Source: Galerina marginata
Lineage: Eukaryota > Basidiomycota > Agaricomycetes > Agaricales > Galerinaceae
Assembly: GCA_023014335.1 (NCBI GenBank)
Contig: JAECYW010000002.1
Coordinates: 3,472,001 to 3,536,000 of the forward strand
Direction of reading: 5' to 3'
Length of the DNA stretch: 64,000 nt
A program made the position numbers and the translations under genes. The notes beneath the pieces were generated by a model. It had not been told where the DNA came from and ran no database searches. It worked only from the letters and a program-made list of their open reading frames with translations. Shown here piece by piece: positions 1 through 9,383 of the stretch. Positions within the stretch are counted from its first letter, which is position 1, and each line of letters begins with the position of its first letter.

Positions 1-2252
1 ATCTCCTGGAAAGACAGGAAGAGTTTCGGCAACCTTGCGTAGACCTTTTGGAAGATCAATCTGAAGAGATCTCCCATCCAAGATAGGAACTGGTTATAAA
101 AAAGTTAATATCTTTAAAAACAAGATATCAATGAAAAACTCACTGGTCTCATCACAGGTATATCCCAGCTTCCACTTTGAATTTTTGAATTGAGCCTGCT
201 GTGCATTGGCAGGACTCAACTTCTTGGTGCCCATAGGACGAGAAGGACCGGCGCGGCCATATGAATCTATTAGCAACATTATTGAGATGAATAAATGATT
301 AAAGTCAAATAAACATACTTTGAGCTTTATTATTGGAGCTTCCGGGGCGGGATGAAAAAGACCAGCGATTGTTGGACATCAGGGTTTTGATACCAGGTAC
401 CTTGTAAACCAAGCAGAGAGTGGCAACCAATCTTTCATATTCCATAGTCTGAATTACGCCCGTTAGAATCTTGTACGATGAACCGTTAATATCCTTGGCA
501 TGACGAGTGTAGTCTTCATCAACACATATAAGACTGAGACAGAGAGCCGGAGTTTTCTGGTTTCGTAAGGTGATCAAAGGATAGATGGATCCAGTGTCCG
601 GTTTCTTGGCAATAAGGTCACAAGGTTCAATCCTAGACAAGTTGACGGTGCTCGTGCCTGTGTCCGAAACAAAAGTGAACAAATCCAGCAAGTACCTATC
701 AGAATAAAGTTAAAACAGAATATCAAAATAGAATAGAACGGTTTACTTCTTGCTAGTCTTTGTCAAATTTGGCAGCAGTTCTGAGACATACATCATAGGC
801 TCCGGTGCTTCACCTGCAGGAAGATATCGATTGTTGGTGTATCCACTGAAATATTGTTAGTCAATTAGCTATAGGCAGTAAATAAATAGATAGATACCTA
901 GGCAATTTGGGAAGATCCTTGTAAGTTTTGGCGAGGAAGACATCAACCAAGTCTTTATCATAAATCTGGCATTTCCGTAACTTGGGACGACTGTATATAT
1001 ATAGTATCAGGCAATAAAATTGATTAATCGACAGAAATGCATACCTTTCAAGAGGATCTTTAGTGATCAAATCCTCCAGATAAACACCAGTATCTTTCAA
1101 ATCATCTTTTCTCTTAGCAAAAGATTTTTCTTCTTTTGATTTAGCCTCCTTTGCCTTTTTTCTATAAGCCAGAAAAAGTCAATAAAGTAAACATATTAAA
1201 AATAAGGAACATACATGGCAGTGTTGAGAATTTTTTGACGTTGAGGATTGTTACTAAAAAAACTGGATTAAATAATATTCTGAAGAAAATACACCATACA
1301 CACCTAGTCTTAGCCTTTCCTTTGGACTTACTCAAAGGAAGCTCATCATCCTCTGAGCTATTATCCTCCTCCCTAAGAAAAGGAAAACAGAAAAGGGAAA
1401 TTAGCTTAAAGTCAAAAAGAAAAAAAAAAAAAAACATACGCTTCATCATCTATGAAATTAGCATCAGAATCTTGTTCGTCATCTTCCTCCTCTTCATCTT
1501 CTGCCTCTTCTTCATCTTCTGCTTCCTCTTCATCTTCCTCTGCAACTTCAGCATCATCACTATCAAAAACCTCCTCTTCACTGATGATATCAGATTCTGA
1601 TTCAGTCTCTTCCTTAATCGCCTTGGTAGTCTTTTTCTTTGTTTGAATCAAAACAATAGGCGATTTGAGTTTCAAATTTTTGGCAGAAGACTTCATTGTA
1701 GGAGTGTTGGGAGGCTTTGACTGTGAAGTATGACGAGGTTTTTTTGGTGACTTCTGTTCAGGACTAAAATAGCCTTTAATATAAAGGTTCATAAAAATGA
1801 AAACCAAAATACCTTGGAGTAAATGCAGCAGTGTCGATGTTTTTCTTCTTAGACTTGGAGCTGATTAATAAAGTAATTAATAAAAGAGGCAAAATATGTG
1901 AACTAACTACTCACAGGCTTCCTGCAGTTGCTTGAGGAGGCCCTACTCTCTGAGACCTTCTCGGAGTAACCCTAGAAAACGGTATTAGTGTCATAATATC
2001 TTAACATGGATAAAGAAGCAAAAAAGCACGGAGGTGGGGGCTGATCCGATCTGCAATGAAAGTTTAGCTTCAAAAAAGTAAAATACAACAAGCAGAACAT
2101 ACAAAGAGGCAGCATCAGAGGTTTCATTTTCACTCGCACTATAATAATACCAATAACTTTCAGCATATATCAAAGAAGAACAGATAATTCAATATCTACC
2201 TGTGATTTTCCTCTGAAGAGGAGTCTTGTTTGACTTTTCTTTTAGGTGGCAT
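1..2252 (-). CDS. Gene A: intron-rich acidic/basic nuclear-type protein, C-terminus outside window
   Basis: Unrecognised fungal protein. The start ATG is at 2252-2250 and opens with MPPKRKVKQDSSSEEN, a basic NLS-like stretch. Reading leftwards, exons separated by short GT..AG introns give a basic/Ser-Pro part, a strongly acidic Glu/Asp run (about 1450-1600), a Lys-rich stretch, and then a globular part (about 1-1100) with segments such as KDPLERRPKLRKCQIYDKDL and IYPLITLRNQKTPALCLSL. The acidic/basic N-terminus suggests a nuclear or chromatin-associated role, but this is inference only. I estimate about ten exons. The gene is divergent from gene B and its 3' end lies beyond base 1. No catalytic motif was recognised. 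Exon borders are approximate because they were read by eye. Confidence 0.6.
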
Positions 2253-2911
2253 AATGGGTGTAGTGTGTATGAGAGTAAAGATTTGAGGGAAGACGACTGG
2301 ATAGACAGAAAGAAATCTGTGGCTTCTTATACCTCTCAGACTTCCCCAAAGGATTTCGGATCACACAAAAGATCCGATTTTTTAGGAGTAGAATGAATTT
2401 ACATTTCAGATCAATTCTGGCAGGTTACGTACAAATATATATTGAGCCCCTATAAAAAAAAGCTTCTGAATGACATAGAAATTAAGAACCGCCAAATTCT
2501 AACTGTGGGGACCCTGACAGGTTAGCTGGAAACCAGATCACCGTCTATTTAGTTATAGAAAAGAAGATCCGATTTGATAATGCCAAGATGTAAAAACAGG
2601 GTTCTAGATTCTTGTCTGGTCAGCAGACCTAACACATTTCCGGTCCGACTCCAAAGTTCCTAGCAACTGAATGGGAAAATTTCAAGTCTATATTGAAATA
2701 AAAAAGAATATAGCGCCATTTCTAAAGGTACACCGTCAAGGGTCCACAAGACTAGATTGATCCTACACCTAAAAAGGAAGTGACAAAGCTTTTTTTTTTT
2801 CGAGCATAGGAGAATTTGATTGATCGATCATAGAAGTGGAATATGCTTTAAAAGCGAGCAAAAAAATTTGTGAAAGTATTCCTTCTTTCTCCAACTTATT
2901 GACAAAGCACT
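2253..2911. promoter_or_regulatory. Intergenic region between divergent genes A and B
   Basis: AT-rich spacer with no ORF I can support. It presumably holds both 5' UTRs and promoters. The motif AAGATCCG or its near variants recurs (about 2350-2375 and 2563-2575). The inverse form, CGGATCTT, is clustered on the other side of gene B. A T-run lies near 2790. Confidence 0.35.
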
Positions 2912-4098
2912 ATGGATCAATTCTATGATATGAAAGCTACCGGTTAGTCAAACTTTCATAGTTTTTTCTCTTATTAACGAGATTTTAGAAAGTAAAGTGG
3001 AAAGACTTGCGGAAAGCCAGGTACATAAAAGGAAGCAGTTATGTCATTTTAATGCGGTATGTAACCATGTATGTCTTTTAAAATGACAAATGTGACTGAA
3101 ACAATACTAGACAGACGGCATTAAGAATCAGGTCCAAGTCACTCCAGTGGAGCAAAATAGAAGCTGGAAACTTATCCGTAATATGACCACTGAAGACGCT
3201 GAAGAAGTGGTATTGCGTGTTCAAGGTGTATTAAGCCAGAAGTCACTTCCACCTATATCGCAGCCATTTAATATGTAAGTCAGAAAAGTTGTCAAAAACA
3301 CTAAAGAGCCACCCAATGTTAAATATAATATACACACAGTGAACCTAAACAACGACATTTTATGCGGCAATCAGTAACACTCACTGGACTGGGCAGCACA
3401 CTTTTCTATCAGGCTATACAAAATGCTCAAGAAATTCACCAGATATTCTCACGCACCTTTCCACAAGGCGCTCTTGAGGATTGGAATTCTGCTTCTTTTG
3501 AAGGCTATCCGGCTATTGACATGAACAACCGCTTTTTCACACTTCGCAAACATGCAATCACGGATGAAATATTACCTTTCTCGAATGAAGTCGATCCACA
3601 TGGAATCCTTGCTGCTGCTATGGATATTGATGAACAGTTTGTTCATACTACAGAAAATGAAGTTGAGTACTATGAACTCCTTGAGGATCGTGAACAAGAA
3701 ACCAAGTAAGTTTCTGTTCTGATTACACCTTTTAAGATCTTTAATAATAATCATGCAGGTATCAACAAGTCAATCCTATAAAGTTCCGGTGTGGAGATAT
3801 TGTTGAAGCCCAACTTTCCTTTATCTGTATCCAAATGAAGAATGGAAAATATAGGATGTTGACGGTTCTTCGGGCAATTACCATTTTGGACACCTCATCT
3901 TTAAGGGTGCGTATTGAGTTATTAAGCTTGTGATGATTAGACTCTGATGTAACTTGACTTTAGGAAGCTGCCATAATACGCAATCGAACTAAAAACCAGA
4001 CAGTCAGGCAGGTTTCTTTAAAAAGAAAGGTTGGATATGCCACAGATGAAGTTGTAGAAGCACGCGATCGACTGAGCCGTATGAAACTGAAAGATTAG
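2912..4098 (+). CDS. Gene B: uncharacterised fungal protein, about six exons
   Basis: ATG at 2912 starts MDQFYDMKATG. Short GT..AG introns follow: after about 2943, around 3025-3110, 3274-3340, 3706-3758 and 3906-3963. The longest exon (about 3341-3705) encodes GLGSTLFYQAIQNAQEIHQI and an acidic end. Later exons read KFRCGDIVEAQLSFICIQMK and a basic C-terminus, ending with TAG at 4096-4098. The VEAQLSF..MKNGKYRMLTVLRAI block resembles a family of unknown function that I associate with Agaricomycete genomes, from memory and unverified. No catalytic motif is visible. The frame is kept across every inferred intron, so the gene looks intact. Its function is unknown. Confidence 0.65.
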
Positions 4099-4218
4099 AT
4101 ATTTCATGATACTCTAATAGCAGTTTCTTTATTCAATATAAATATATTAATAAAAGATTTAACAAGTTGGATAATCTTATAGCAAATTTGTGACCGGACA
4201 GACCGCATACGCTATTAA

Positions 4219-4385
4219 GCAAGGGTCTTGTCTTGTGTAAGGTTACGGATCTTGTGTAAACGGATCTTGCATAAGCTTACGGATCTTGTGTATTTAATAG
4301 GGCTTACAAATCTTCAGTATTGAATAGAGTTGCGGATCTTATGCACTCAGAAGAGGTTACGGATCTTGCGGATCTTCTGGAGCTT
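4219..4385. repeat. Cluster of degenerate TTACGGATCTTG repeats
   Basis: Five to six imperfect copies of a motif around (T)TACGGATCTTG(T/C)GTA lie in the spacer between genes B and C. The rest of 4099-4536 has no supported gene. It holds the B terminator region and, towards 4440-4536, a CT-rich gene C leader. Confidence 0.5.
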
Positions 4386-4536
4386 GCCGCAAAAGAGTCT
4401 GTCACTGCTTCAGGGAAGACTAGCCGATACAATATATAATCTGGTTCAACTTCGTCCAATTTCTTCAGTTCCTTTCCTTTCTCCTCCACTCGTACTCTCT
4501 AGCTAAATATTCTCTATTCTTCCTGTTATCGTCACT

Positions 4537-6559
4537 ATGGCCAAAAGTCAAACCAAAAAGCAAGCCACTCATGCTGGTGGGTTATATTTGAATTCAAAAT
4601 TGTTATAAAGCTAATCTTTTAAATAATAGAAACACCTTACCGTCGTCGCTCTGCTAGAATTCACAAGGCCTCCACAGCTACCAATCAAGTGGATACGGCA
4701 AACAACTCTGGTGTTCCGATTATAGGTATGTCTAGAGTCTATGACTATGTCAATAATATTGACTCAATACTTTTCATACAGAGGCCAACAACTCTGGTGT
4801 TTCGATTATAGGTATGTCTAGAGTTTATGACTATGTTAATAATATTGACTCAATACTTTTCATACAGAGGCCAATAATACTGTAATAGAAGATACAAATA
4901 GTAAGTAATCAAACTTATATATAACTTTATAACTTACTGATTAAAATTAACCATAGTGTCTGAAGAACTTGAGTATCCTCTGGAAGAGGATGCTAGAGAG
5001 CTCCATCTAGAACGCTTCATTTCCAATAATCTTCCACTAGGAAAGTTCAATTGCGATGCTCTCAAGTTGTTGTGGAAAGGCACAGTTCAATCTATTGTCA
5101 ACCAATCCATGAAAAATGAAGAATCTCGTCGTCATGCCATTTGTGTGGTTCGCCAAGCTGCAGCTTGTCTCGACATTAACTTGGGCGCAACTATACCAAT
5201 TCCTGTTGGTGAAGACAGGGCAACCAAGAGACCTAACATCTTCGAGGTCAACAGTAGTATCCCTCACCTATCAGACGAACTCAAACACGCATCAAAAACT
5301 CTCTGGGACAGATGGGGAAACTCCAAAAATCTTGTTGATTTGGTTGCTTTAGCAGAAGAAGAAATTCTACAAGCAGATGTTCAGGCTTTTATCTTGATTC
5401 TCGCCAAATCTGTTGGAATCCTAAGCAGCAATACCAGTAAGCTTGTGTTATTATTTATCTGGCTATTGATATCTGATTATATGAACAGTCAACCAAGTAA
5501 CATATGCTGTTCAGCACAGCAAAACATTCTTTCTTCCAGCTGCCATTCAGAACAAAATACTCGACAATCTCTCTGCATATGATCGCCAATCTTTTGCTGA
5601 AACCAGCAAAAGTCATCTTTTTTGTTTAAACCGGTATAACTGCAACTTGATTGGATCCATGCTAGAGGATTTTGGATTCACTCTGGATATTTTCATGTCA
5701 GCTCTGGCAGACTGTCAGGCCATCATCACTGGATCCTTTGCTCTTCAGCCCCTCCTTCCAAAAGACCAGCGCTTCAACTCCAATAATCTCGATATCGTCA
5801 TGTCTACCCACGCAGTCCGACTCTTCCAAACCAAAATCCTCCATGGCTACACTCTCTATATCCCTGACACCAGATTCCATTCATATAATCCTGTCATCTG
5901 CGACCGCATCATCTTTTCCCACAAGAACACAAGACACACAATCCGGATTCTCATCATCAAAAATGGACATTCACCTTTGGAATCAATTTTCTACGAGCCA
6001 ACCACCGCGATGATGAATGCAATCACTCCAAAAGGTCTATTCTCTGCCTACCCTGCTCTTCTTCACTTCCGCATCTCTCTAAACAACCCATGGATGGCCT
6101 TTGACCAAAACCGCAACAATCCCTACCTTGGAAGGCATGAAGCTGAAGAAATCTCGACCAACTTGCAAAGGAAATATGCCAATAGGGGATTCATCACTGC
6201 TTGCGATCTTCATAATATTGAAATGGGTGGGAATACCATGGCACTTGAGCATCGATGCCGCATTGATCCAGTCTGTCCACTGACTCCTCGAGTTATTGGA
6301 GATCGCGGATGTATTCTTTGGCCTTTCCTCAAATGCCAAATTGTTCCAGCAACAGGTGATATGGGTTATGTTATGCCTGGCATCAATTTCAACCACATAC
6401 GACCGCGACTCGATACTATATACTGGACAGTTGGAGCTGGAGTATGTGGAGCACCACAAGCAGGGAGGCCATCTGGATTTGTAAGTTATCAGCGTAATTT
6501 TTATAACTAAATTTGAGTAAACTTGCTATTGATAGATATTTGCTGCAGCTGACGATTAA
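4537..6559 (+). CDS. Gene C: nucleotidyltransferase-like fungal protein
   Basis: ATG at 4537 starts MAKSQTKKQATHA. After small exons (4630-4900), a long exon at 4956-5437 encodes a helical N-terminal domain. The main exon at about 5551-6480 has an F-box-like stretch (ILDNLSAYDRQSFAETSKSH) and then ITGSFALQPLLPKD..NLDIV. The GS-x(n)-DxV/D pattern recalls the core of pol-beta-type nucleotidyltransferases. Many mushroom genomes carry proteins with this TGS..DLDI signature (family knowledge), but the second acidic residue of the usual pair is not clear here, so activity is doubtful. A last intron (about 6481-6535) leads to a terminal exon ending at TAA 6557-6559. The frame is open throughout. An exon-intron unit near the start is tandemly duplicated (4701-4872). 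Confidence 0.6.
4701..4872 (+). repeat. Tandem duplication of an exon plus intron inside gene C (2 x 86 bp)
   Basis: Units 4701-4786 and 4787-4872 are nearly identical. Each carries a donor GTATGTCTAGAG and an acceptor TTTTCATACAG, giving introns 4726-4781 and 4812-4867 (56 nt each) around a 30-nt exon (4782-4811) coding EANNSGVSIIG-type sequence. Frame is preserved because the duplicated exon is 10 codons. Confidence 0.8.
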
Positions 6560-6696
6560 TCTTATCATGTATGTAAATAGAGCTGACATCTGTATAGATA
6601 TGTATATAGAAATGTACTGTATATAAAAGAATGCACTTTTTATTTATTATATCCACAGAGATTTTCCCCTAAGTTTATGAGTATACACTTTCTTCA

Positions 6697-7030
6697 CTGA
6701 GCTACAACAGTTGAAATACATTTCTAATAGATTTAAGTTAAGTTTAACATGACGTTGTACTGTATTAAGCATCCTATGTATTTTATTCATCAAGAGTCAA
6801 TAATATATCACTCTTACACCTATAACTTTGTAACCAACATAGCCACCCCACCTTCGCTAAAGCTCAGGGGGGCCCCCAAGAGGCTATATTGGTTAAAAAG
6901 ATATAGGTGTAAGAGTGATATAATATTAGCTCTTGATGAATAAAATACATAGGACTTTAGGTACAGTACGATGTTCAAGCAAAGCAGAACTTTAATCTAT
7001 TAGAAATGTATTTCAACTGTTGTAGCTCAG
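6697..7030. mobile_element. Fold-back inverted repeat, MITE-like
   Basis: Two arms of about 148 bp (6697-6844 and 6882-7030) are imperfect inverted copies, separated by about 37 bp of GC-rich spacer. The outer ends read CTGAGCTACAACAG and its complement CTGTTGTAGCTCAG. The inner ends read near ACCAACATAGCC and GGCTATATTGGT. No transposase or clear target duplication was identified. It could be a MITE or a fold-back element. The base-pairing is seen directly. 6560-6696 holds only the gene C 3' flank. Confidence 0.75.
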
Positions 7031-7064
7031 AGAAGTTTTGAATAGAAATCTGAGGTATAATTGT

Positions 7065-7341
7065 CTGTGCTAACCCTAAGAGGACCGACGCGTCGGTCCT
7101 CTTAGGGTTAGCACAGCCACAATCAAAAAAAAAAAAATTGGCTTGTGATGCTAACCCTAAGAGGACCGACGCGTCGGTCCTCTTAGGGTTAGCACAGCCA
7201 CAATAAAAAAAAAAAATTTGGCTTGTTATCAATATTCAACCTCAGACTTATACTTAAAAAGCATTTCTGAGGTTTAAAAATTTAGGTGTGTTTTTGGTTC
7301 TAACCCTAAGAGGACCGACGCGTCGGTCCTCTTAGGGTTAG
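7065..7341. repeat. Three perfect 42-52 bp palindromes with telomere-like arms
   Basis: Palindromes at 7065-7116 (52 bp), 7149-7194 (46 bp) and 7300-7341 (42 bp) share the core GACCGACGCGTCGGTC, flanked by CTAACCCTAAGAG and its complement. Each is followed by CACAGCCACAA, an A-run and TTGGCTTGT. The second and third sit in longer duplicated context (ATCAATATTCAACCTCAGAC recurs at about 7229 and 7380). There is no coding potential. The arms contain CCCTAA/TTAGGG. Confidence 0.85.
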
Positions 7342-7849
7342 CACAGCCACAACACAAAAAAAATTTATTTGGCTTGTTATCAATATTCAACCTCAGACTT
7401 GTATTTAAAAGGCATTTTCAATGCTTAAAGTTTTTGATGTGTTCATTTTTAGCATGTCAATTCTCCTGAGATTGATTTCAAACCAACGGTAAACAGAAGT
7501 ATTACATTGAAGGATATAGAAAGTACTAGGAGAAGTTGAACAAGACTTACAACGAGTATTATTTATTACTGGAATGCATCTAGAAGTATATAAATAGATA
7601 TACAACTGACATGAACCATGTTTGGTGACTGTTTAGTCATATAAGCTATATATAAACCTTAGCAACCAGAGCAAGAGCCTGTAACGGACTGCAAAGTAAA
7701 AGAAGTGATATTTAATCACGTTACTGACAAAACCTAACCTTAGTTTAGGTGTCCAGGAACAAAAGCTAAAAATAGACCATAGCAACGGACATCAGACAAC
7801 CATTCCCATGGTCAATAATGATTTTGACACTATTAGAAAAGTTTGTAGA
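7342..7849. other. AT-rich stretch, no supported gene
   Basis: I see only the tail of the palindrome-linked duplication (to about 7430) and then AT-rich sequence without a credible ORF, splice pattern or terminal repeat. It may belong to the Helentron whose 5' end is at 7975. Confidence 0.4.
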
Positions 7850-7975
7850 CTTTTAATTCAGGGTCGCTCACAAAAAATGAAGCAGTGGGAGAATTTCGAA
7901 CCATCGCGTTAGGAATCAAATCCTTCTGCTATCGAGTGTAGAAAACGAGTTCTTTTACTACGTAAGAACTCGTAA
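7850..7975 (-). mobile_element. 5' end of a minus-strand Helentron; other end not found
   Basis: Read on minus, the element starts at 7975 with TTACGAGTTCTTACGTAG, whose first bases pair with AAGAACTCGT to make the 5' hairpin. It goes on with a diverged version of the family-A 5' module (ATTCTCCCACTGC at about 7890). The ACGAGTTC termini match the family-C 3' end at 9181, so it may be that family. No matching 3' hairpin is visible to the left. The element is either 3'-truncated or very long. The left border given here is only the extent of recognisable homology. Confidence 0.65.
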
Positions 7976-8307
7976 CAACAGAGGCTGAATATGTAGCTGC
8001 AGTAGAAGCTGGCAAGGAGATATGTTGGATGCGCAATATTCTTCATGAATTTGGGCACACTGTCACCCAGCCTTCTATTATGCATGTTGACAACCAAGGT
8101 GCTCTCAGTGTTTCTAAAAATCCTGAACACCATGGGCGCATGAAGCACTTGGACTTGCAGTTTTACTGGCTCAGGGATGCTGTTGCTGTTGGACTTATTT
8201 CACCATCTTTCATCTCAATTGATGAACAAGTGGCAGATCTTCTTACCAAACCCCTTTCACCTTCCAAAGTTGCATTTTGCAGAGAACGAATGGGTCTTAG
8301 GCCTTAG
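7976..8307 (+). pseudogene. Copia (Ty1) RNase H, C-terminal fragment
   Basis: The reading frame starts mid-protein at TTEAEYVAAVEAGKEICWM and ends at TAG 8305-8307. It contains the hallmark end of copia polyproteins: TEAEYVA, the DNQGAL motif (8090-8107), the HLDLQFYWLRD region, and VADLLTKPL. This is the RNase H part that degrades RNA in the RNA-DNA hybrid during reverse transcription. The upstream gag, protease, integrase and RT are missing, cut exactly at the Helentron 5' end (7975). The PPT-like AGATCAGGGGTG and the 3' LTR follow. Confidence 0.9.
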
Positions 8308-8352
8308 GCCAATTGTTTTTGTGTTCTGGAGACTGGCCAGATCAGGGGTGTG

Positions 8353-8716
8353 TGTTAAAGCTGCTTTCCCACTCTCCATAATATTCTATTCTTTCTATCT
8401 TATCTTATCAGATTAGATTAGATCCTTATCAGAACATACTTCATTTATGTAGTTCTTCATTTGATCTTTATCAGATTCTTATCACTTCTTTCCCCATTTG
8501 GGTATATTGCTCATTTTCATATATAAAGGCTTAGCTAGTTGCCAGAAGTCCCCAGTTACTCACTCCGGACTTCAGGCAAGTATATAGTCATTTCACAATA
8601 TCACCAGTTACTCACTCCGGACTTCAGCTCTTCATAGCTCATCTGTCCTTTACACTGAGTTCCTCATATTTGGCACTCCGCTGCCTCACGTGTTCCCACG
8701 CTCGCCTGCTTTAACA
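8353..8716 (+). repeat. 3' LTR of the copia remnant
   Basis: 364 bp, starting TGTTAAAGC and ending GCTTTAACA, i.e. TG..CA with 9-bp inverted ends. A purine tract, AGATCAGGGG, lies just upstream. A direct duplication inside (CCAGTTACTCACTCCGGACT, twice, about 8550 and 8605) and a TATA-like ATATATAAAGG at about 8519 are visible. The next bases, CTCAT, match the homologous spot in the Helentron at 46742-46746, so CTCAT is the probable 5-bp target duplication. Only this LTR is present. Confidence 0.8.
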
Positions 8717-8987
8717 CTCATACTGTGACCCTGCATGGTTTCTGTATCTCAGCCATTACTGGGCCAATTTTGATGATCTTGGTATCAAAAAATTCGTAAA
8801 AATCAGGGCTTGCTAGAATTGCCTCATTTTTCTGCTTTTTTTAAGTATAAGAACATCCCAATCGGTTCAGATTTGAGTGGATTATGCATTATTTACTTAT
8901 TTAACTTACTTATTTAACATATATTTATAACTTATCTTGAAAGTAAGAACTTGTTTTTGCCATGCGCAGCAATGGCCTCTGACCAAG
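8717..8987 (+). mobile_element. Family-A Helentron, 3' two-thirds (5' part lost)
   Basis: Begins inside the shared 5' module (GTGACCCTGCATGG) where the copia LTR ends. It runs through to GTAAGAACTTGT, the hairpin GCCATGCGCAGCAATGGC and the terminal CCAAG at 8987, followed by T. Compared with the 385-bp copies, about the first 90 bp are missing. It had itself inserted into a LINE copy, whose RT fragment follows. Confidence 0.85.
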
Positions 8988-9180
8988 TGGCATAGGAGGG
9001 CTTACCCGGTTTCGGAATGATAACAGACTTGCTCTCTTTGAATAAGGAGGGCCAATGGGAATGCTCAAGGCACCCATTGGCGATCCAGAGGAAAGTCGCA
9101 GCAGAGCTTTTCGACCTAGAGACGAACCACTTCAGGTGATCCCAACCAATATGGTCAGGGCCCGGCACGGATCTGCCCGA
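8988..9180 (-). pseudogene. LINE reverse-transcriptase fragment
   Basis: The minus-strand sequence matches the RT region of LINE-2 around 46090-46280 (PGPDHIGWDHLKWFVS, IANGCLEHSHWPS, VIIPKPGKPSYAT). It is bounded on the left by a Helentron 3' end (8987) and on the right by the family-C Helentron 3' end (9181). It therefore documents two independent insertions into one dead LINE copy. Confidence 0.85.
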
Positions 9181-9383
9181 CTTGTTTAGAGGCCATTGCT
9201 TCGCATGGCAAAAACGAGTTCTTTTTCTTTGCTGCTTCTTATTTATAATAGTACACTTGTTACAAATATCCTTTTAACTGTTTGAATTAAACTACATTAG
9301 TTAGAAAAAAGCTAATTAGCAATTAAACTAAATTACTCTACAAACTACCAGTATATTATCAGCTCTGTATAATTATTATCAAT

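Noticed and set aside
1452..1646. Poly-Ser ORF on plus
   Set aside because: It is the antisense shadow of the Glu/Asp-rich exon of gene A.
7065..7341. Interstitial telomere repeat
   Set aside because: CCCTAA occurs only once per arm and is part of a longer palindrome, not a tandem telomere tract.
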